In this document: positions 47,001 to 54,800 of the stretch, piece by piece
Layout of the letters: the number at the start of each line of letters is the position of its first letter
How positions within the stretch are numbered: position 1 is the stretch's first letter
NCBI RefSeq assembly: GCF_003351025.1
Contig: NZ_QPCG01000001.1
Location: 1,309,949-1,373,948 of the forward strand
Origin: Mucilaginibacter endophyticus
GTDB taxonomy: Bacteria; Bacteroidota; Bacteroidia; Sphingobacteriales; Sphingobacteriaceae
DNA: 64,000 nt
Direction of reading: 5' to 3'
Notes under the pieces: generated by a model
The model's database searches: none
What the model saw: only the letters and a program-made list of their open reading frames with translations
What the model was told of the DNA's origin: nothing
Translations under genes and position numbers: made by a program

Positions 47001-47968
47001 GCTTTAGCTACAACTGGTACACAGCGGCTACTGGCGGTACCCCGGTTTACACGGGTACAAACTTTACTACGCCTTTGTTAACGACAAGTACAACTTATTA
47101 TGCAGAAGCGGTGAACGGTACAGGCTGTAGCTCAACGTCAAGAGCATCGGCAACGGTAACCATACTCGGTGCTCCAACTGCGCCTACGGTGAACGGGCCA
47201 AATGCGGGCATTTGCCCTGGCAGCACAGCCACGCTTACTGTTAACAGTACTGCTAATGTTACTATTAAGTGGTACGCTAATGCAACCGGCGGAATAGCAC
47301 TGGCTACCGGGGATAGCTACACTACGCCGGCACTTAATCAAACTACCACTTATTATGCCGAGGCATCAAACAGCGGCGGTTGTAACTCCGGTACGCGTAC
47401 ATCGGTAACTGTACAGGTATTGCAAAAGCTTGCAACACCGGTAGTTAACGTTACAGAAACCACTGCAGTAAGCATAACCTTTGGTTGGGCGGCAGTAACC
47501 GGTGCTACCGGATATGAAATAAGTCTGAACAATGGCTCTACCTTTAGCGGTGTAGGCACAGCGCTTACCTTCAAGGTTGATAACCTGCAGCCGTTGCAAA
47601 GTGCTACCATTGTGGTAAGGGCTTTGGGTGCATCGGGTTGCGAGCTGAGTGATAATTCGGCAGCGGTAACGGGTACAACCACCAATCCACTTGGTAACAG
47701 CATATTTATCCCTAACGCCTTTAGCCCTAACGGCGATGGCAATAACGATACGTTCCTGGTATTTGGCACCGTGATAAAAGGCATTAATATGTCAATCTAT
47801 GATCAGTGGGGTGGATTGCTCTTCAAATCTATCAATCAGTCGGCGGGATGGGATGGAACCTATAAAGGCAAGGCGCAGCCGGTGGGCGTATATGTATACT
47901 ATGTTGAGGCCACACTTAACGACGGACAAGTGATCAAAAGAAAAGGAACTATCAATCTACTACGATGA
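35042..47968 (+). CDS. Giant type IX-secreted repeat protein (SprB-like adhesin)
   Basis: The 4308-residue protein has a signal peptide (about 1-29). It contains 31 Ig-like modules, each with a core (Y/F/I)xWY..ATGG.....TG and TTPAL.A.TTYY.EA, about 80-90 residues apart, and nine copies of a roughly 155-residue module with a CxxC-like pair and AxDG/DADxxTxS (about residues 30, 185, 445, 600, 1112, 1526, 2026, 2440 and 2942). Residues 30-859 are a tandem duplication with a period of about 415 residues; residues from about 770 to 2600 are another with a period of 914 residues. A Fn3-like domain (about 4125-4210) precedes a gliding-motility/CHU_C sorting domain (about 4218-4308; FIPNAFSPNGDGNNDTF). 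It should be exported by type IX secretion to the cell surface. The next gene, PorP/SprF-like, overlaps it by 4 nt. Confidence 0.93.
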   Translation: MRNLAFNKNAFWVLFILLALFNIKYAKAQRTYATSEQHGATGAACVNCAVVNAANAADGNVQTFSSINVAVGVAAQTYQELIFQSAKSSGTPVTVKLGSGDKLLTLTALGGVSLQAYNGNTAIGTPVAVATLLTALSNNNQVEVSITPAQAYDRIRVTVNGGLAGVLASTYLYDAFTTGTGAGICSAAVDELHGISSGLLGLGVDVGGVANPQNAIDGNLNTASTLNAGVGLLGAYAQQTIIYGSPSVIGDSVRMTLSIPQSLIDVGLFSNISVATYLGNTYNNDQTAINASLLNLRLLDLTNNRRKVTITFAPANVFDRVQLTLGGVANVLSTVDLYEAVRLIPRPVTKINNTLGVTAQINSGSTATLTANAVANTTFHWYTQATGGSAVATGPSYTTPALTASTDYYVSASRTGCTDESERTKISLTVGSTTPTPPVNPSGVRTYANAQQPGAGGLLCLGCTVTNPGNAADGNLQTYSTLNVTVGVAAQTYQTLTFPGGTKPAGTPVSVKLGTGDNLLSLTALGGVTLQAYSGNTPVGSPVSAATLVSVLSNNNQVELSFAPTQAYDGIRVTLNGGLVGALSSLYLYEGFVTTAGPAVCNTAIDELHGISSALLNLGLNVGGVVNPQNAIDGNLNTASTLNAGVGLLGAYAQQTVIFSNPSVIGDSVRLTLSVPEALLQVGLLAGSSVNTYYGNTDNNDQTFLSSSLLQVRLLDLTNNRRKVVITFVPGKVFDRVQLRLGGIANVLSTIDLYEIQRLIAKPVIKINNVASNDAQICTGTTATFTATAVPNTVFHWYTQATGGSPVFTGAAFTTPVLTASATYYVAAMRSGCTDESDRTKVTVTVNAVPASPVIANNTVSVCSGQTATFTATSVAGVTINWYSAATGGTLLHTGDSFTSPALTAATSYYAEAVVAGGSCASAARTKVTANITPPPVAPTLTAANVTICSGGVATLSVSGAVAGTTYNWYTAATGGTPVFTGAIYTTAALTANATYYVEAVNAGGCNSAARTQATVTVTPLPVDPTVAAANNSIAAGQKTSISVTSPQAGITYNWYTSANAGAPVFTGTTFQTPLLYNNTTYYVSAVNATGCASANRTAVTITVTINTNAPCTFANQQTMTVNGLCLGCTVTNPALATDADTTTASTINVLAGLIGGNVQQELRFQQAGFAGDTIKLVLQNPNGLLGAAVLGNIGVTLANGTTTTASYQLNNALIKVFLLAGSSNKYAVYIPATGAYDRITISINSGLASVLTPLNIYYASQQFPKPVFNPTAPEICKGSSAVVNITSPANGTFTWYNAPTGGTVVHTGTSFTTPALNANTTYYIEYTRGTCTGTVRFPVTILVDDVPAAPTVTAQNVTITSGQTATLNATASNGATIQWYDAATGGNLVHTGNPFVTPVLTANKIYYAGTALGSCVSATRTPVNITVQPIVIPTISVTPPTVALNAGQTTSFTASSTTPGVTFNWFTTPTGGTSIFTGATYTTPPQFANTTYYAEATVTATGVKSATRAPGAVTINQQASSPVPCDAAIDQTNTTSGLLCVGCAVLNPTGAVDADRNTFSQLNVPIGLVNSYASQALRFTNTGLAGDSVVIELGVPGTLASVGVLSQIQIGTYNGANFNNDYFSVNGSLINIQLLSGTSRFRVAFKATHNFDRVEVKLNAALAGVFSALNVYDASQSVAAPVIAISPVTTCSGAPVVLSATVPANVTVKWYTSATGGTAVGTGANFTTPALSASTTYYAEASRTADGCTQAVRTPVNINVVTIPAAPVVVAANVTVCTGQTATFNVTPVNGVTYNWYSAAAGGTLIHTGNSFTTAAINATTSYFVEAVSGTSCISTTRTQVTATLAPPPTAPALNATSVSICDGSVATLAVTSPAAGNTYNWYTTATGGTPVFTGPTYTTAALHNNASYYVEAVNAGGCTSALRTQADVTVVPLPANPTLSANNTSIAAGQQTTIGVTNTQTGVTYNWYTSANAASPVFTGTTFQTPLLYNNTTYYVSAVNSTGCTSASRTAITINVTINTNAPCTFANQETVTVNGICIGCGVTNELLATDADTTTASTVNVLAGLLGGYAQQELRFQQPGFAGDTIKLVLQNPNGLLGAAVLGNIQVTLANGATPTSTLALNSALIKVYLLAGSSNKYAVYIPATGAYDRITVKINSGVASLLTPLNIYYAAQQFPQPVFNPTAPEICKGSSAVINITSPANGTFTWYNAPVGGTVVHTGASYTTPALNANTTYYVEYSRGSCASTVRFPVNVIVDDAPPAPTVTAQNVTITAGQTATLNATASNGATIQWFDAPTGGNLVFTGNPYVTPVLTATKTYYAGTALGNCVSATRTPVIINVQPVVIPDVSVNPPTTTVSPGQTTAFTASSTTPGAVFNWFTAPTGGTSIFTGATYTTPPEFANTIYYAEASIPATGVKSATRATGIVTVNQQGSNPVPCDAAIDQTNTTSGLLCVGCGVLNAAGSVDADRSTFSQLLVPVGLVNAYASQTLRFANTGIAGDSVIVELGVPGTLASVSVLSQIQIGTYSGATFNNDYFSVNGSLINIQLLSGTSRFRIAFKAAHTFDRVEVRLNAALAGVFSSLNIYDASQSVPAPVIAASPVSACSGTQATLTATAPANVTVRWYTSATGGSPVFTGATFTTPALTASTTYYAEASRTADGCSQAVRTPVQVNVTAPPAAPVVAVPNTTVCAGQPAAFAVTPVNGVTYTWYASATGGTPITTGNSFTTPALTATTSYYVEAANAGQCSSSTRTKVTANVTATPVTPTVSQASTQTCSGSTVTLTASSTQPGVTFNWYTTATGGTPVHTGAQYVTPALIANTSYYVEAATGTCTSANRAKADVIVNPTPVAPTITVVPVGGQVTSGQTAQLSATSTTANVTFNWYSTANGGTPVHSGATFTTPALTTNTTYYVEAVSNATGCISTTRTPVTVIVNPVFSTSCDFASTQTNSTSGVACLLCGVTGADNSVDTDTTNFSQLTLGVGAVGYVGQKLIFGDAGLAGDTVTVKIKVPVNLASVGVLGQLQIGSFNGNTDNNDRIALSSTLIKVTILAGGQTALVKFVPKAGYSAVEVRLTTTVSLFNSLNIYYATKQVPIPQLNAKTDNICAGGTATFTVANPVAGVTYKWYSAAVGGTLLHTGNNYTTAALNATTTFYVESSRTSNSCPNPNRVAATANVTPAPVNPILAQNAVSVCSGDAVTLSVTNAAGATVNWYDAPTGGTLVFTGANYQATPIATVSYYAEITNGSCVSPSRTKATITVNPRPAAPGVQASTVQVCPGSTATLAVLNPVAGVNYEWFASATGGTVLHTGNTYTTVALTQDATYYVQATNATTSCSSNGARTSVDVTVTNTLTVPVLSAATTNVCSGGSATLSVNNPVNGLTYKWYTAATGGSPVFTGPIFTINNLIADVSYFVESSNSSGCTSPTRARADITVQPIPTAPVIQASAGGLNVCEGESTSLSIANPVTGVVYRWYTAATGGTLLYTGTQFNTPVLASDATYYVEAAQAGNCNASARTQVKVTVNPLPADPILASANVQVCLGSPATLKIQSPVAGITYQWFSTASQTTKLFEGTTYVTGPLTANATYYVAAVNASGCQSANLSIAQVSIQAAPSAPVIANGSTVQTCINSIVTLNISNPQPGFTYNWYSAATGGAPLFTGISFNTPALAGNVTYYAEAVNSTGCTSTGRTSVSINVNQIPSAPTVTAQGGGNTTVCSGGTLALTATSTTANVSFNWYTAATGGAPIFTGATYTTPPLTVATTYYVEAVSNGSCASTTRTAVQVTIGNTTAPTPQVVAADLSVCQNSAALIHISNPDVGTTYNWYNVATGGSSLYTGTAFTTPVLSANTTYYVQASNSQNCNASARLAVNVVIVPQPNAPIPALTNVPVCAGSTATLSVQSPQANIIYKWYSNAARTNLLFTGPAYTTAPIQANTTFYVDASNGSCASSSAATVQVTISAPPSTPLLVNSTPTACGGSQVLLSISNPQQGFSYNWYTAATGGTPVYTGTNFTTPLLTTSTTYYAEAVNGTGCSSTSRASATVTILGAPTAPTVNGPNAGICPGSTATLTVNSTANVTIKWYANATGGIALATGDSYTTPALNQTTTYYAEASNSGGCNSGTRTSVTVQVLQKLATPVVNVTETTAVSITFGWAAVTGATGYEISLNNGSTFSGVGTALTFKVDNLQPLQSATIVVRALGASGCELSDNSAAVTGTTTNPLGNSIFIPNAFSPNGDGNNDTFLVFGTVIKGINMSIYDQWGGLLFKSINQSAGWDGTYKGKAQPVGVYVYYVEATLNDGQVIKRKGTINLLR

Positions 47969-48960
47969 GAAATAAAATCACAATTGTAACCCTGCTGCTC
48001 CTCATTGTGGTAGCAGGGCGGTTATCAGCTCAGGTTGATCCGCATTTTTCACAGTACTACGCTTATCCGTTATGGCTCAACCCTGCATTAACCGGAGTTA
48101 TCAACGGCGATTCGCGTGTGAATGCAAACTTTAAAAGCCAGTGGGCAACTATAAATAATGCCTACCAAACGGCGGCTATATCTGCGGATATGCGTACAAC
48201 TGATAAGCTGAGCCTTGGTGTCAATATTCTCGACCAGTCATCGGGTGGGCATAGTTTCAATTATCTGAGCGCTTATGGTGCTTTGGGGTATGCTATCTCG
48301 ATCTCGGCAGATGGTAACCAGCGTTTAAGCTTTGGTGTACAGGCCGGTATCATCAATCGTAGTTTTGATATGAACAAGCTGCAGTTTGGCAGCCAGTATA
48401 CTCCAATAGGAGGTTTTGACCCAAACATGCCAAGTTTTGAAAACTTCAATACCACCAACAGCACCGTATTTGACGCTAACGCCGGGATCTTTTACTACGA
48501 TGGCGATCCTTTTAAAGATGTTAATGCTTTTGGTGGTGTTAGCATTGGACACTTATCACGTCCTAAAGATGCCTTTTCGGCAAATGCCGGTGGGAAAATC
48601 CCGATCCGGTACACCGTTCATGGTGGTTTAAAGATCAAGGCTTCTGATTTCTTCGATCTGACGCCAAACGCTGTCTATATCAAACAGCAATACGCTGACA
48701 TAAAAGGACTGGGTGCCTACTCCGAGTTTAAATTTCAGAACGATAACGGTCTTATTGTGGGTTTTCTGTACCGCTTTAAAGATGCCGCTGTTGCCGATAT
48801 CGGTTACCACGTAAAAAGCCTGATCATAGGCGCCAGCTATGATGTAAACACATCGTCCTTAAACCGTGCCACAGGTGGTAATGGCGGCTTTGAACTATCG
48901 CTGAGCTACATATTCCGCAAACGTATACAGGAGCCAGAACCTGTTTGCCCAAGGCTTTAA
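47965..48960 (+). CDS. PorP/SprF family type IX secretion outer-membrane protein
   Basis: The 331-residue protein has a signal peptide (ending LSA, about 22) and the PorP/SprF start QVDPHFSQYYAYPLWLNPALTGV, followed by amphipathic beta strands that end in FELSLSYIFRKR. Members form a 14-strand-type outer-membrane barrel that holds or attaches C-terminal-domain type B substrates. Its ATG overlaps the adhesin's stop in ATGA, so the two are translationally coupled and it is very likely the dedicated partner of that adhesin, as SprF is for SprB. Confidence 0.95.
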   Translation: MRNKITIVTLLLLIVVAGRLSAQVDPHFSQYYAYPLWLNPALTGVINGDSRVNANFKSQWATINNAYQTAAISADMRTTDKLSLGVNILDQSSGGHSFNYLSAYGALGYAISISADGNQRLSFGVQAGIINRSFDMNKLQFGSQYTPIGGFDPNMPSFENFNTTNSTVFDANAGIFYYDGDPFKDVNAFGGVSIGHLSRPKDAFSANAGGKIPIRYTVHGGLKIKASDFFDLTPNAVYIKQQYADIKGLGAYSEFKFQNDNGLIVGFLYRFKDAAVADIGYHVKSLIIGASYDVNTSSLNRATGGNGGFELSLSYIFRKRIQEPEPVCPRL

Positions 48961-48970
48961 TCGCTTAACT

Positions 48971-50932
48971 ATGAGAGCTATAATTATAACTATTTTCTTA
49001 TCGGCCATTACTTTAACCTGCTTTGGCCAGTACGGTAAGGATTTTCGTAACCTGGGCGATAGGGCATTTGCGGATAAGGATTATTACGAAGCCGCTTTTT
49101 ATTACCGTAAGGTTGCTGAAGGTATGCACCTGTTGCAAAACAAGGAGGTGCCGTTTCAAACCATGAATAAGGCACCCAAAAAAGATAAACCATCTGATGC
49201 TACTTATGTGAGCTATCGCCTTGCAGAGTCGTATCGTTTGTATGAAAACTATATTGAGGCCGAAGGCTGGTACAAAAAGACAGTTGATGCCCCCGATGCG
49301 GCCACATATCCCTTAGCCAGGCTTTGGCATGGCGTATGCCTCCGCGCCATACAGCGTTTTGATGATGCTATTACAGAGTTGCAGCAATTTAATGCCGGTT
49401 ATGATAAAACCGACGAATACAAGGCCATCGCCAACAAGGAAATTGCTAACTGCACCTTCGCCAAGGAGCAATACAAGTATCCGCAATTGCTGGAAGCTAT
49501 AAAACTCAAAGGCGACTGGAACTCTGATGGTTCGGATTATGCACTGTTGCAAACTGGTGATAATTTCATGTTTACCTCGTCGCGCTTTGCCAAGGATGAT
49601 AAAAAGCATATCAACCGTATTTATACGGCCAATGCCGCGAGCCAATTTAAACCGCAGGTAATTACAATAAAGGATAATGATGCCAAAAAGGAAACAGAAT
49701 ACGGTACACCTTCATTAACGCCGGATGGCAAGCGCATGTACCTTACCCGCTGGTATAAAGAAGGTACCAAAGTTTATCATAGCATTTATTTTACCCAAAA
49801 GCAGGATAGCAGCTGGTCGCCATTGCATAAGCTGGGCAGTAATGTTAATGCCGATGGCTACAACGCCATACAACCATTTATTACAGCTGATGGCAAACGG
49901 ATGTTCTTCGTTTCAAATAAGCCTGGCGGTTTTGGCGGCGATGATATCTGGGTAAGTGATCTGGGCGATGACGGTGAAGCCACAAACGCGGTAAACCTGG
50001 GCAGTACCATCAATACAGATCGTGATGAACAAGCCCCATATTATAATGCCGATGAAAAAAGGTTGATATACAGCTCAAAAGGTTTTACTGGTTTAGGCGG
50101 CTTTGATTTTTTTGAAAGTAAAGGTGATGCAGGCAGTTGGAGCACACCGGTAAACATGGGCTATCCTATGAACTCGGCCAAGGACGACCTGTATTTTATG
50201 CCCGATAGCAAAGATGCCAACAAATGGTACATCAGCTCGGACAGAGAATCGGATTGCTGTTTGAACCTGTTTGAAGTGCATAACAAGAGCTTTATTTTGG
50301 CCGGCATAATTACCGATTGCGAAACCCGCAAGCCATTGGCAGGTGTTAAAGTGAGCTTTATTGACTCGCTGGCAAAACAAACGCTAAAGGAATTAACCAC
50401 TGGCACCGATGCCAAGTATGCGTTTAAGGTAACATCAAAAAGACCATATAATTTAAAGCTCGAAAAAACAGGCTACTTCACTAAAATATTGCCTATCCCG
50501 GCAAGCGGGCAAATGAGCAACGATACGTTGTACAACGCCGAGATCTGCCTGCAGGCTTTTGAAAAGGATAAGCCTATTGTGATCAATAATATTTTATACG
50601 ATTTCAACAAGGCAACGCTAAGGCCCGAATCTAAAACGGTGCTCAATAGCCTGGTTACCATCATGAAGGATAATCCTAAAATAATTGTGAGGCTTGGCGC
50701 GCATACCGACTCGATAGGTAGCGTTAAATACAACCTTAAACTATCGCAGGCCAGGGCGCAATCATGCGTGGATTACATTATAAGTCAGGGAATAACCAGC
50801 GAACGCATTTATGCAAAAGGATATGGAAAGAGTATGCCTGTTGCGCCAAACTCATTACCTAATGGCAAGGATAATCCTGCCGGAAGGCAACTTAACCGAC
50901 GCACAGAATTTACAGTTGTAAAAACAGAGTAA
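48971..50932 (+). CDS. OmpA-family protein with PD40 propeller
   Basis: The 653-residue protein has a signal peptide (to about 18), TPR-like helices (about 25-165), a PD40 beta propeller (about 190-420; TPDGKRMYLTRW, TADGKRMFFVSNKPGGFGGDDIWVS), a CarboxypepD_reg-like beta domain (about 435-515) and an OmpA peptidoglycan-binding domain (about 540-653; NNILYDFNKATLRPES, HTDSIGSVKYNLKLSQARAQSC). It would tie the outer-membrane complex to the cell wall. It is 10 nt after the PorP/SprF gene. The gene order adhesin, SprF-like, OmpA-like resembles the Flavobacterium spr locus, where OmpA-like SprC/SprD support SprB. Confidence 0.93.
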   Translation: MRAIIITIFLSAITLTCFGQYGKDFRNLGDRAFADKDYYEAAFYYRKVAEGMHLLQNKEVPFQTMNKAPKKDKPSDATYVSYRLAESYRLYENYIEAEGWYKKTVDAPDAATYPLARLWHGVCLRAIQRFDDAITELQQFNAGYDKTDEYKAIANKEIANCTFAKEQYKYPQLLEAIKLKGDWNSDGSDYALLQTGDNFMFTSSRFAKDDKKHINRIYTANAASQFKPQVITIKDNDAKKETEYGTPSLTPDGKRMYLTRWYKEGTKVYHSIYFTQKQDSSWSPLHKLGSNVNADGYNAIQPFITADGKRMFFVSNKPGGFGGDDIWVSDLGDDGEATNAVNLGSTINTDRDEQAPYYNADEKRLIYSSKGFTGLGGFDFFESKGDAGSWSTPVNMGYPMNSAKDDLYFMPDSKDANKWYISSDRESDCCLNLFEVHNKSFILAGIITDCETRKPLAGVKVSFIDSLAKQTLKELTTGTDAKYAFKVTSKRPYNLKLEKTGYFTKILPIPASGQMSNDTLYNAEICLQAFEKDKPIVINNILYDFNKATLRPESKTVLNSLVTIMKDNPKIIVRLGAHTDSIGSVKYNLKLSQARAQSCVDYIISQGITSERIYAKGYGKSMPVAPNSLPNGKDNPAGRQLNRRTEFTVVKTE

Positions 50933-50962
50933 TCATGGATTTATTAACCTAAGCTATTTTTT

Positions 50963-51307
50963 ATGAAAGAATCAGCAACATTTCACCGCCCGTTTTTAAG
51001 AACAAAAGGATTTTCAACCTTTCACATTCAAATTTTTGAGCTGATACTGCTTGGCAAAGCCAACAGGGAGATCAACAGGCTTATGGGATATACACCCAAG
51101 TCGCACATGGTGGTTGATCATTCGCGCCAGGTTATGAATAAATTGCTTTCGTATGAAGGCCTTTGTAAACGTGATTATAAAGATAGGGTAGTGTACCCCC
51201 GTAAATACCAGTTCTGGTGGAAAAAATTACTCGAAAAACACAGGGATACCCTGATTCAGAAAGCCATAATACCTGAGTACTATGATGATGTAGCACCAGG
51301 CATTTAA
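50963..51307 (+). CDS. Small LuxR-HTH-like protein
   Basis: The 114-residue protein has FSTFHIQIFELILLGKANREINRLMGYTPKSHMVVDHSRQVMNKLL (about 18-62), which follows the LuxR HTH pattern (E...L.L.GK.NREI...... V..H...I..KL) but with degenerate positions. There is no receiver or sensor domain. The basic C-terminal part (YPRKYQFWWKKLLEKHRD) could bind nucleic acid. It is 30 nt past the OmpA-like gene and may be the last gene of the adhesin operon, where it could regulate its own operon. A DNA-binding role is an inference. Confidence 0.55.
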   Translation: MKESATFHRPFLRTKGFSTFHIQIFELILLGKANREINRLMGYTPKSHMVVDHSRQVMNKLLSYEGLCKRDYKDRVVYPRKYQFWWKKLLEKHRDTLIQKAIIPEYYDDVAPGI

Positions 51308-51358
51308 AGATAAGGGGCATATGTTAGGTTAATGTGCCCTGGGTTGTAATGGTTAGTA

Positions 51359-51390
51359 CGAGCCCCGCGGATAGATGTCTGTGGGGTTCG
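51359..51390 (+). terminator. Terminator-like hairpin after the LuxR-HTH-like gene
   Basis: CGAGCCCC (51359-51366) pairs with GGGGTTCG (51383-51390) with one G-T pair, followed by TTGTTTTG. It lies about 50 nt past the stop codon of the small protein and would end the adhesin operon. Confidence 0.55.
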
Positions 51391-51420
51391 TTGTTTTGTC
51401 AGTATTTATCGAAATTTTAT

Positions 51421-51550
51421 TCATTGCCGTTGACTTTAGTCAACGGTAAAAAAAGAAACGAATAATCGGGCTTCAGCCCCATCTCCCGGTGTTTTGGCTA
51501 AAGCCACTTATATTGTCGACCAATCCGTTGACTAAAGTCAACGGCAATGA
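51421..51550. repeat. MITE-like inverted-repeat element
   Basis: The 130-bp block has perfect 26-bp terminal inverted repeats (51421-51446 and 51525-51550; outer end TCATTGCCGTTGAC), and each arm also contains its own dyad (CCGTTGACT/AGTCAACGG). Two smaller dyads, GGGCTTCAGCCC-like and GGCTAAAGCC, lie inside. It has no ORF. The remainder of the 516-nt gap 51308-51823 holds the hairpin at 51359 and A/T-rich sequence without a clear promoter. Confidence 0.75.
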
Positions 51551-51823
51551 TTTAAATTGGTGTACAATTGCATTTGTGTATTCGCTTTGTCCACAGCCGT
51601 AACAATTCAATTACAAACCAATCCCCGGTAAAAATAAAGTGTAATTAATACACACTGAATGTTTTAAATAGTTATTATTGTGTAAGCCAATTATTTGAAC
51701 AGCCCTTTTAGCACCAAGCATTTTATATTTTCTTGCCTCGTACATAAATCCTTTTAGCAAGGCGAGGGGATAATGCTGCTTTTATGACTGTTCATAAAAT
51801 GTAAACCAATAATAACCTCAAAC

Positions 51824-54800
51824 ATGTCATTAAAAACAAAACTCACCTACGTTTTTTTGACAGGATTAACTTTCCTGCTTTATTCCTTTAAAAAGCCGTT
51901 TGATAAGCCACGCGTGCTGGTATTTTCAAAAACTTTAGGCTGGCACCATTCATGTATCCCGTTTGGGATAGCGGCCATCCAAAAATTAGGCGATGAGAAT
52001 GGGTTCGATGTTGATACCACTACCAATTCGGCCAATTTTACCGACGATAACCTTAAAAAATACCAGACTGTAATTTTTAACTGTACCACAGGCAACGTAC
52101 TTAACGCCGTTGAACAGGCAGCTTTTGAACGTTACATACAGGCAGGAGGTGGCTTTATGGGCGTACACTCCGCTGCCGATACCGAGTATGACTGGCCCTG
52201 GTACGGCAAACTGGTTGGCGCTTATTTTTCAAGTCATCCTAACAACTCCAATATCCGTAAGGCTACCATCGACGTAACGGATAAAAGCCAGCCGGCTACA
52301 GCCAATTTGCCCACACGTTGGGAGCGTACCGACGAGTGGTATAACTACAAATCCATTTACAGTGGTATCCACGTACTGGCAAGCCTTGACGAAAACACGT
52401 ACGACGGAGGTACAAACGGTGCCAATCACCCTATCACCTGGTATCATGAATTTGATGGCGGCAGGGCATTTTATACCGGCTGCGGTCATACAGACGAAAG
52501 TTACAGCGATCCGCTGTTTTTAGGGCAATTGCTTGGTGGTATCAAATACGCCATGGGCAATGGTAAACCGCTTGATTATAGCAAATCGTACTCCAAAGTA
52601 GCGCCTGACCAAACCCGCTTTGTGAAAACTGTTTTGGTGAGCAACATTGCCTCGCCTATGGAACTGGCTGCTGCCAAAGACGGTCGCGTGTTTTTTACCC
52701 AGTTGATGGGAAACTTCTCGGTTTACAACACCAAAACCAACAAGTTTAAAGTGATTCACAAGTTTCCGATCACTTATGAGGGAGGCACAGGCGTTATTGG
52801 CCTGACGCTCGATCCTGATTTTGAAAAGAACCAGTTTGTTTACATCTATTATATGCCTGCCGGACAAACGATTGAGCCGCTTAACTTTCAGCTTTCAAGG
52901 TTTAAGCTCAGCCCGGCGGACGTGCTCGACCTGAAATCAGAAAAGATCCTGTTTAAAGTGCCTGTACAAAAAGTAAGTGGCGCGCACCACGGTGGCTCAT
53001 TGGCCTGGGATAAAGATAAAAACCTGTATCTGTCTACAGGTGATAGCTCAAGCCCGTTCCCCTCAGACGGATATGCGCCGTTGGATGAACGTCCCGGTAC
53101 GGAGCATTACAGCCTTGACGCGCAACGCAGCGCGGGTAATACAAATGATTTTAAAGGCAAGATCCTGCGGATCCACCCGGAAGCTGACGGTACGTATACT
53201 ATTCCTGAAGGAAACCTTTTCCCCAAGGGTACGGCTAAAACCAAACCCGAAATTTATGTAATGGGGTGCCGTAACCCTTATCGTATAGCGGTGAACCCTA
53301 AAACATCGGTTTTGTATTGGGGAGAGATTGGTCCGGATGCAGGGAATGATTCGCCGCGTGGTCCCCGTGGTTATGATGAGTTTAATCAGGCACGCAAAGC
53401 GGGCAACTTTGGCTGGCCTTATTTTGTGGGGAATAACTTCGCTTACTCGCACTGGGATTTTGTTAACGCTAAACCGGGGCCAAATTTTGACCCTAAAGCA
53501 CCTATAAATAATTCGCCTAATAATACGGGTTTGAACGTGCTGCCACCCGCTATGCCGGCCATGATCTGGTATCCTTATGCGGCTTCGGATGAGTTTCCAG
53601 AACTGGGTATGGGCGGTCGCTGCGCCATAGGTGGCGATTTTTATGAGTTTGATAAGGGCGTCAAAAACCCTAATAAATTCCCCGAGTATTATGACGGCAC
53701 CTTGTTTGTTGCCGATTGGATGCGTAACTGGGTAATTGATCTCCGTTTTGACCAAAATGAGAACTACCTGCGTAACGAAGCGTTTATGCCTGCCAACGGT
53801 GATTTCCGCCGCCCGATTGATATGCAATTTGGCCCCGATGGTGCTTTATATATGCTTGAATATGGCTCAGTCTATGGTGCTCAAAATGAAGATGCCCGTT
53901 TGGTTAAGATCGAGTATAACACGGGCAACCGTGCGCCAATTGCCAAAGCCAGTATCTCAGATACAGCGGCCTTTAATAAATTCAACAGGATGAAGTTCCT
54001 GACCTCCGAAGTAAAAGAGTTTCCGGCTAAAAAGGAAATAGCCGGGCAGGCCCCGCTTAAGGTAAGTTTCAGCAGTCAAAACAGTAAAGATCTGGACGAC
54101 GATGATAAGATCACTTATCAGTGGCTGTTTGATGGTAAAACGGTTGGGGCATCTACACCGTCGGCAAGTTATACTTTTACAAAACCCGGCGTTTATAAAA
54201 CTATTTTAAAGGTAACCGATAAGGGCGGCTTAACAGGTCGTGATACCGTAATTGTGAGGGTTGGTAATACCAAACCCGAAGTTACCATAGCCAGTGCCGA
54301 TAATAAATCATTTATATGGAAGGGCAAACCGTTCCGCTATCATGTGGTGGTTGCCGATAAGGAGGATGGTAAAATCGACCCTAAAAAGGTAAAGCTGTTT
54401 TACATTTATAATCCGCAGCCGTCGGCCAATAGCACTACCCAAAACCTAACGGCATTATCTACTACCGAGGTTAGCTATCCGGGCAAGGGGCTAATTGCTA
54501 ACAGCGATTGCAAATCGTGCCATACCATTAATAAAACCGCAGTAGGGCCAAGCTTTTTGGCAATAGCCAACCGGTATAAAGCGCAAAAGGGAGCTATCGA
54601 TCAGCTATCTAAAAAGATAATAGCGGGTGGTGCCGGTAGCTGGGGTACCGAACACGTGATGAGCGCACATCCGCAGTTATCAAATGCCGATACAAAGGAA
54701 ATTGTAAAATACATTTTTTCGCTTACAGATAAAAAGAACCCCGTTTTGCCGCTACCTTTAACCGGCACGCTCAACTTAAAGTTCAATAATGCTGAGCCGC

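Noticed and set aside
36000..47600. Repeated DNA that could be taken for a CRISPR array
   Set aside because: The repeats are long, in frame, vary at third codon positions and encode Ig-like modules. There are no short uniform repeats with unique spacers and no cas gene.
47353..47784. 143-codon open frame on the minus strand inside the adhesin gene
   Set aside because: Antisense shadow of a repeat coding region with strong codon bias; no domain pattern. The same holds for the other short antisense frames under the adhesin.
53063..53827. 254-codon open frame on the minus strand
   Set aside because: It lies wholly inside the ThuA/dehydrogenase gene on the other strand, has no recognisable domain and is rich in Ile/Arg/Val as an antisense shadow would be.
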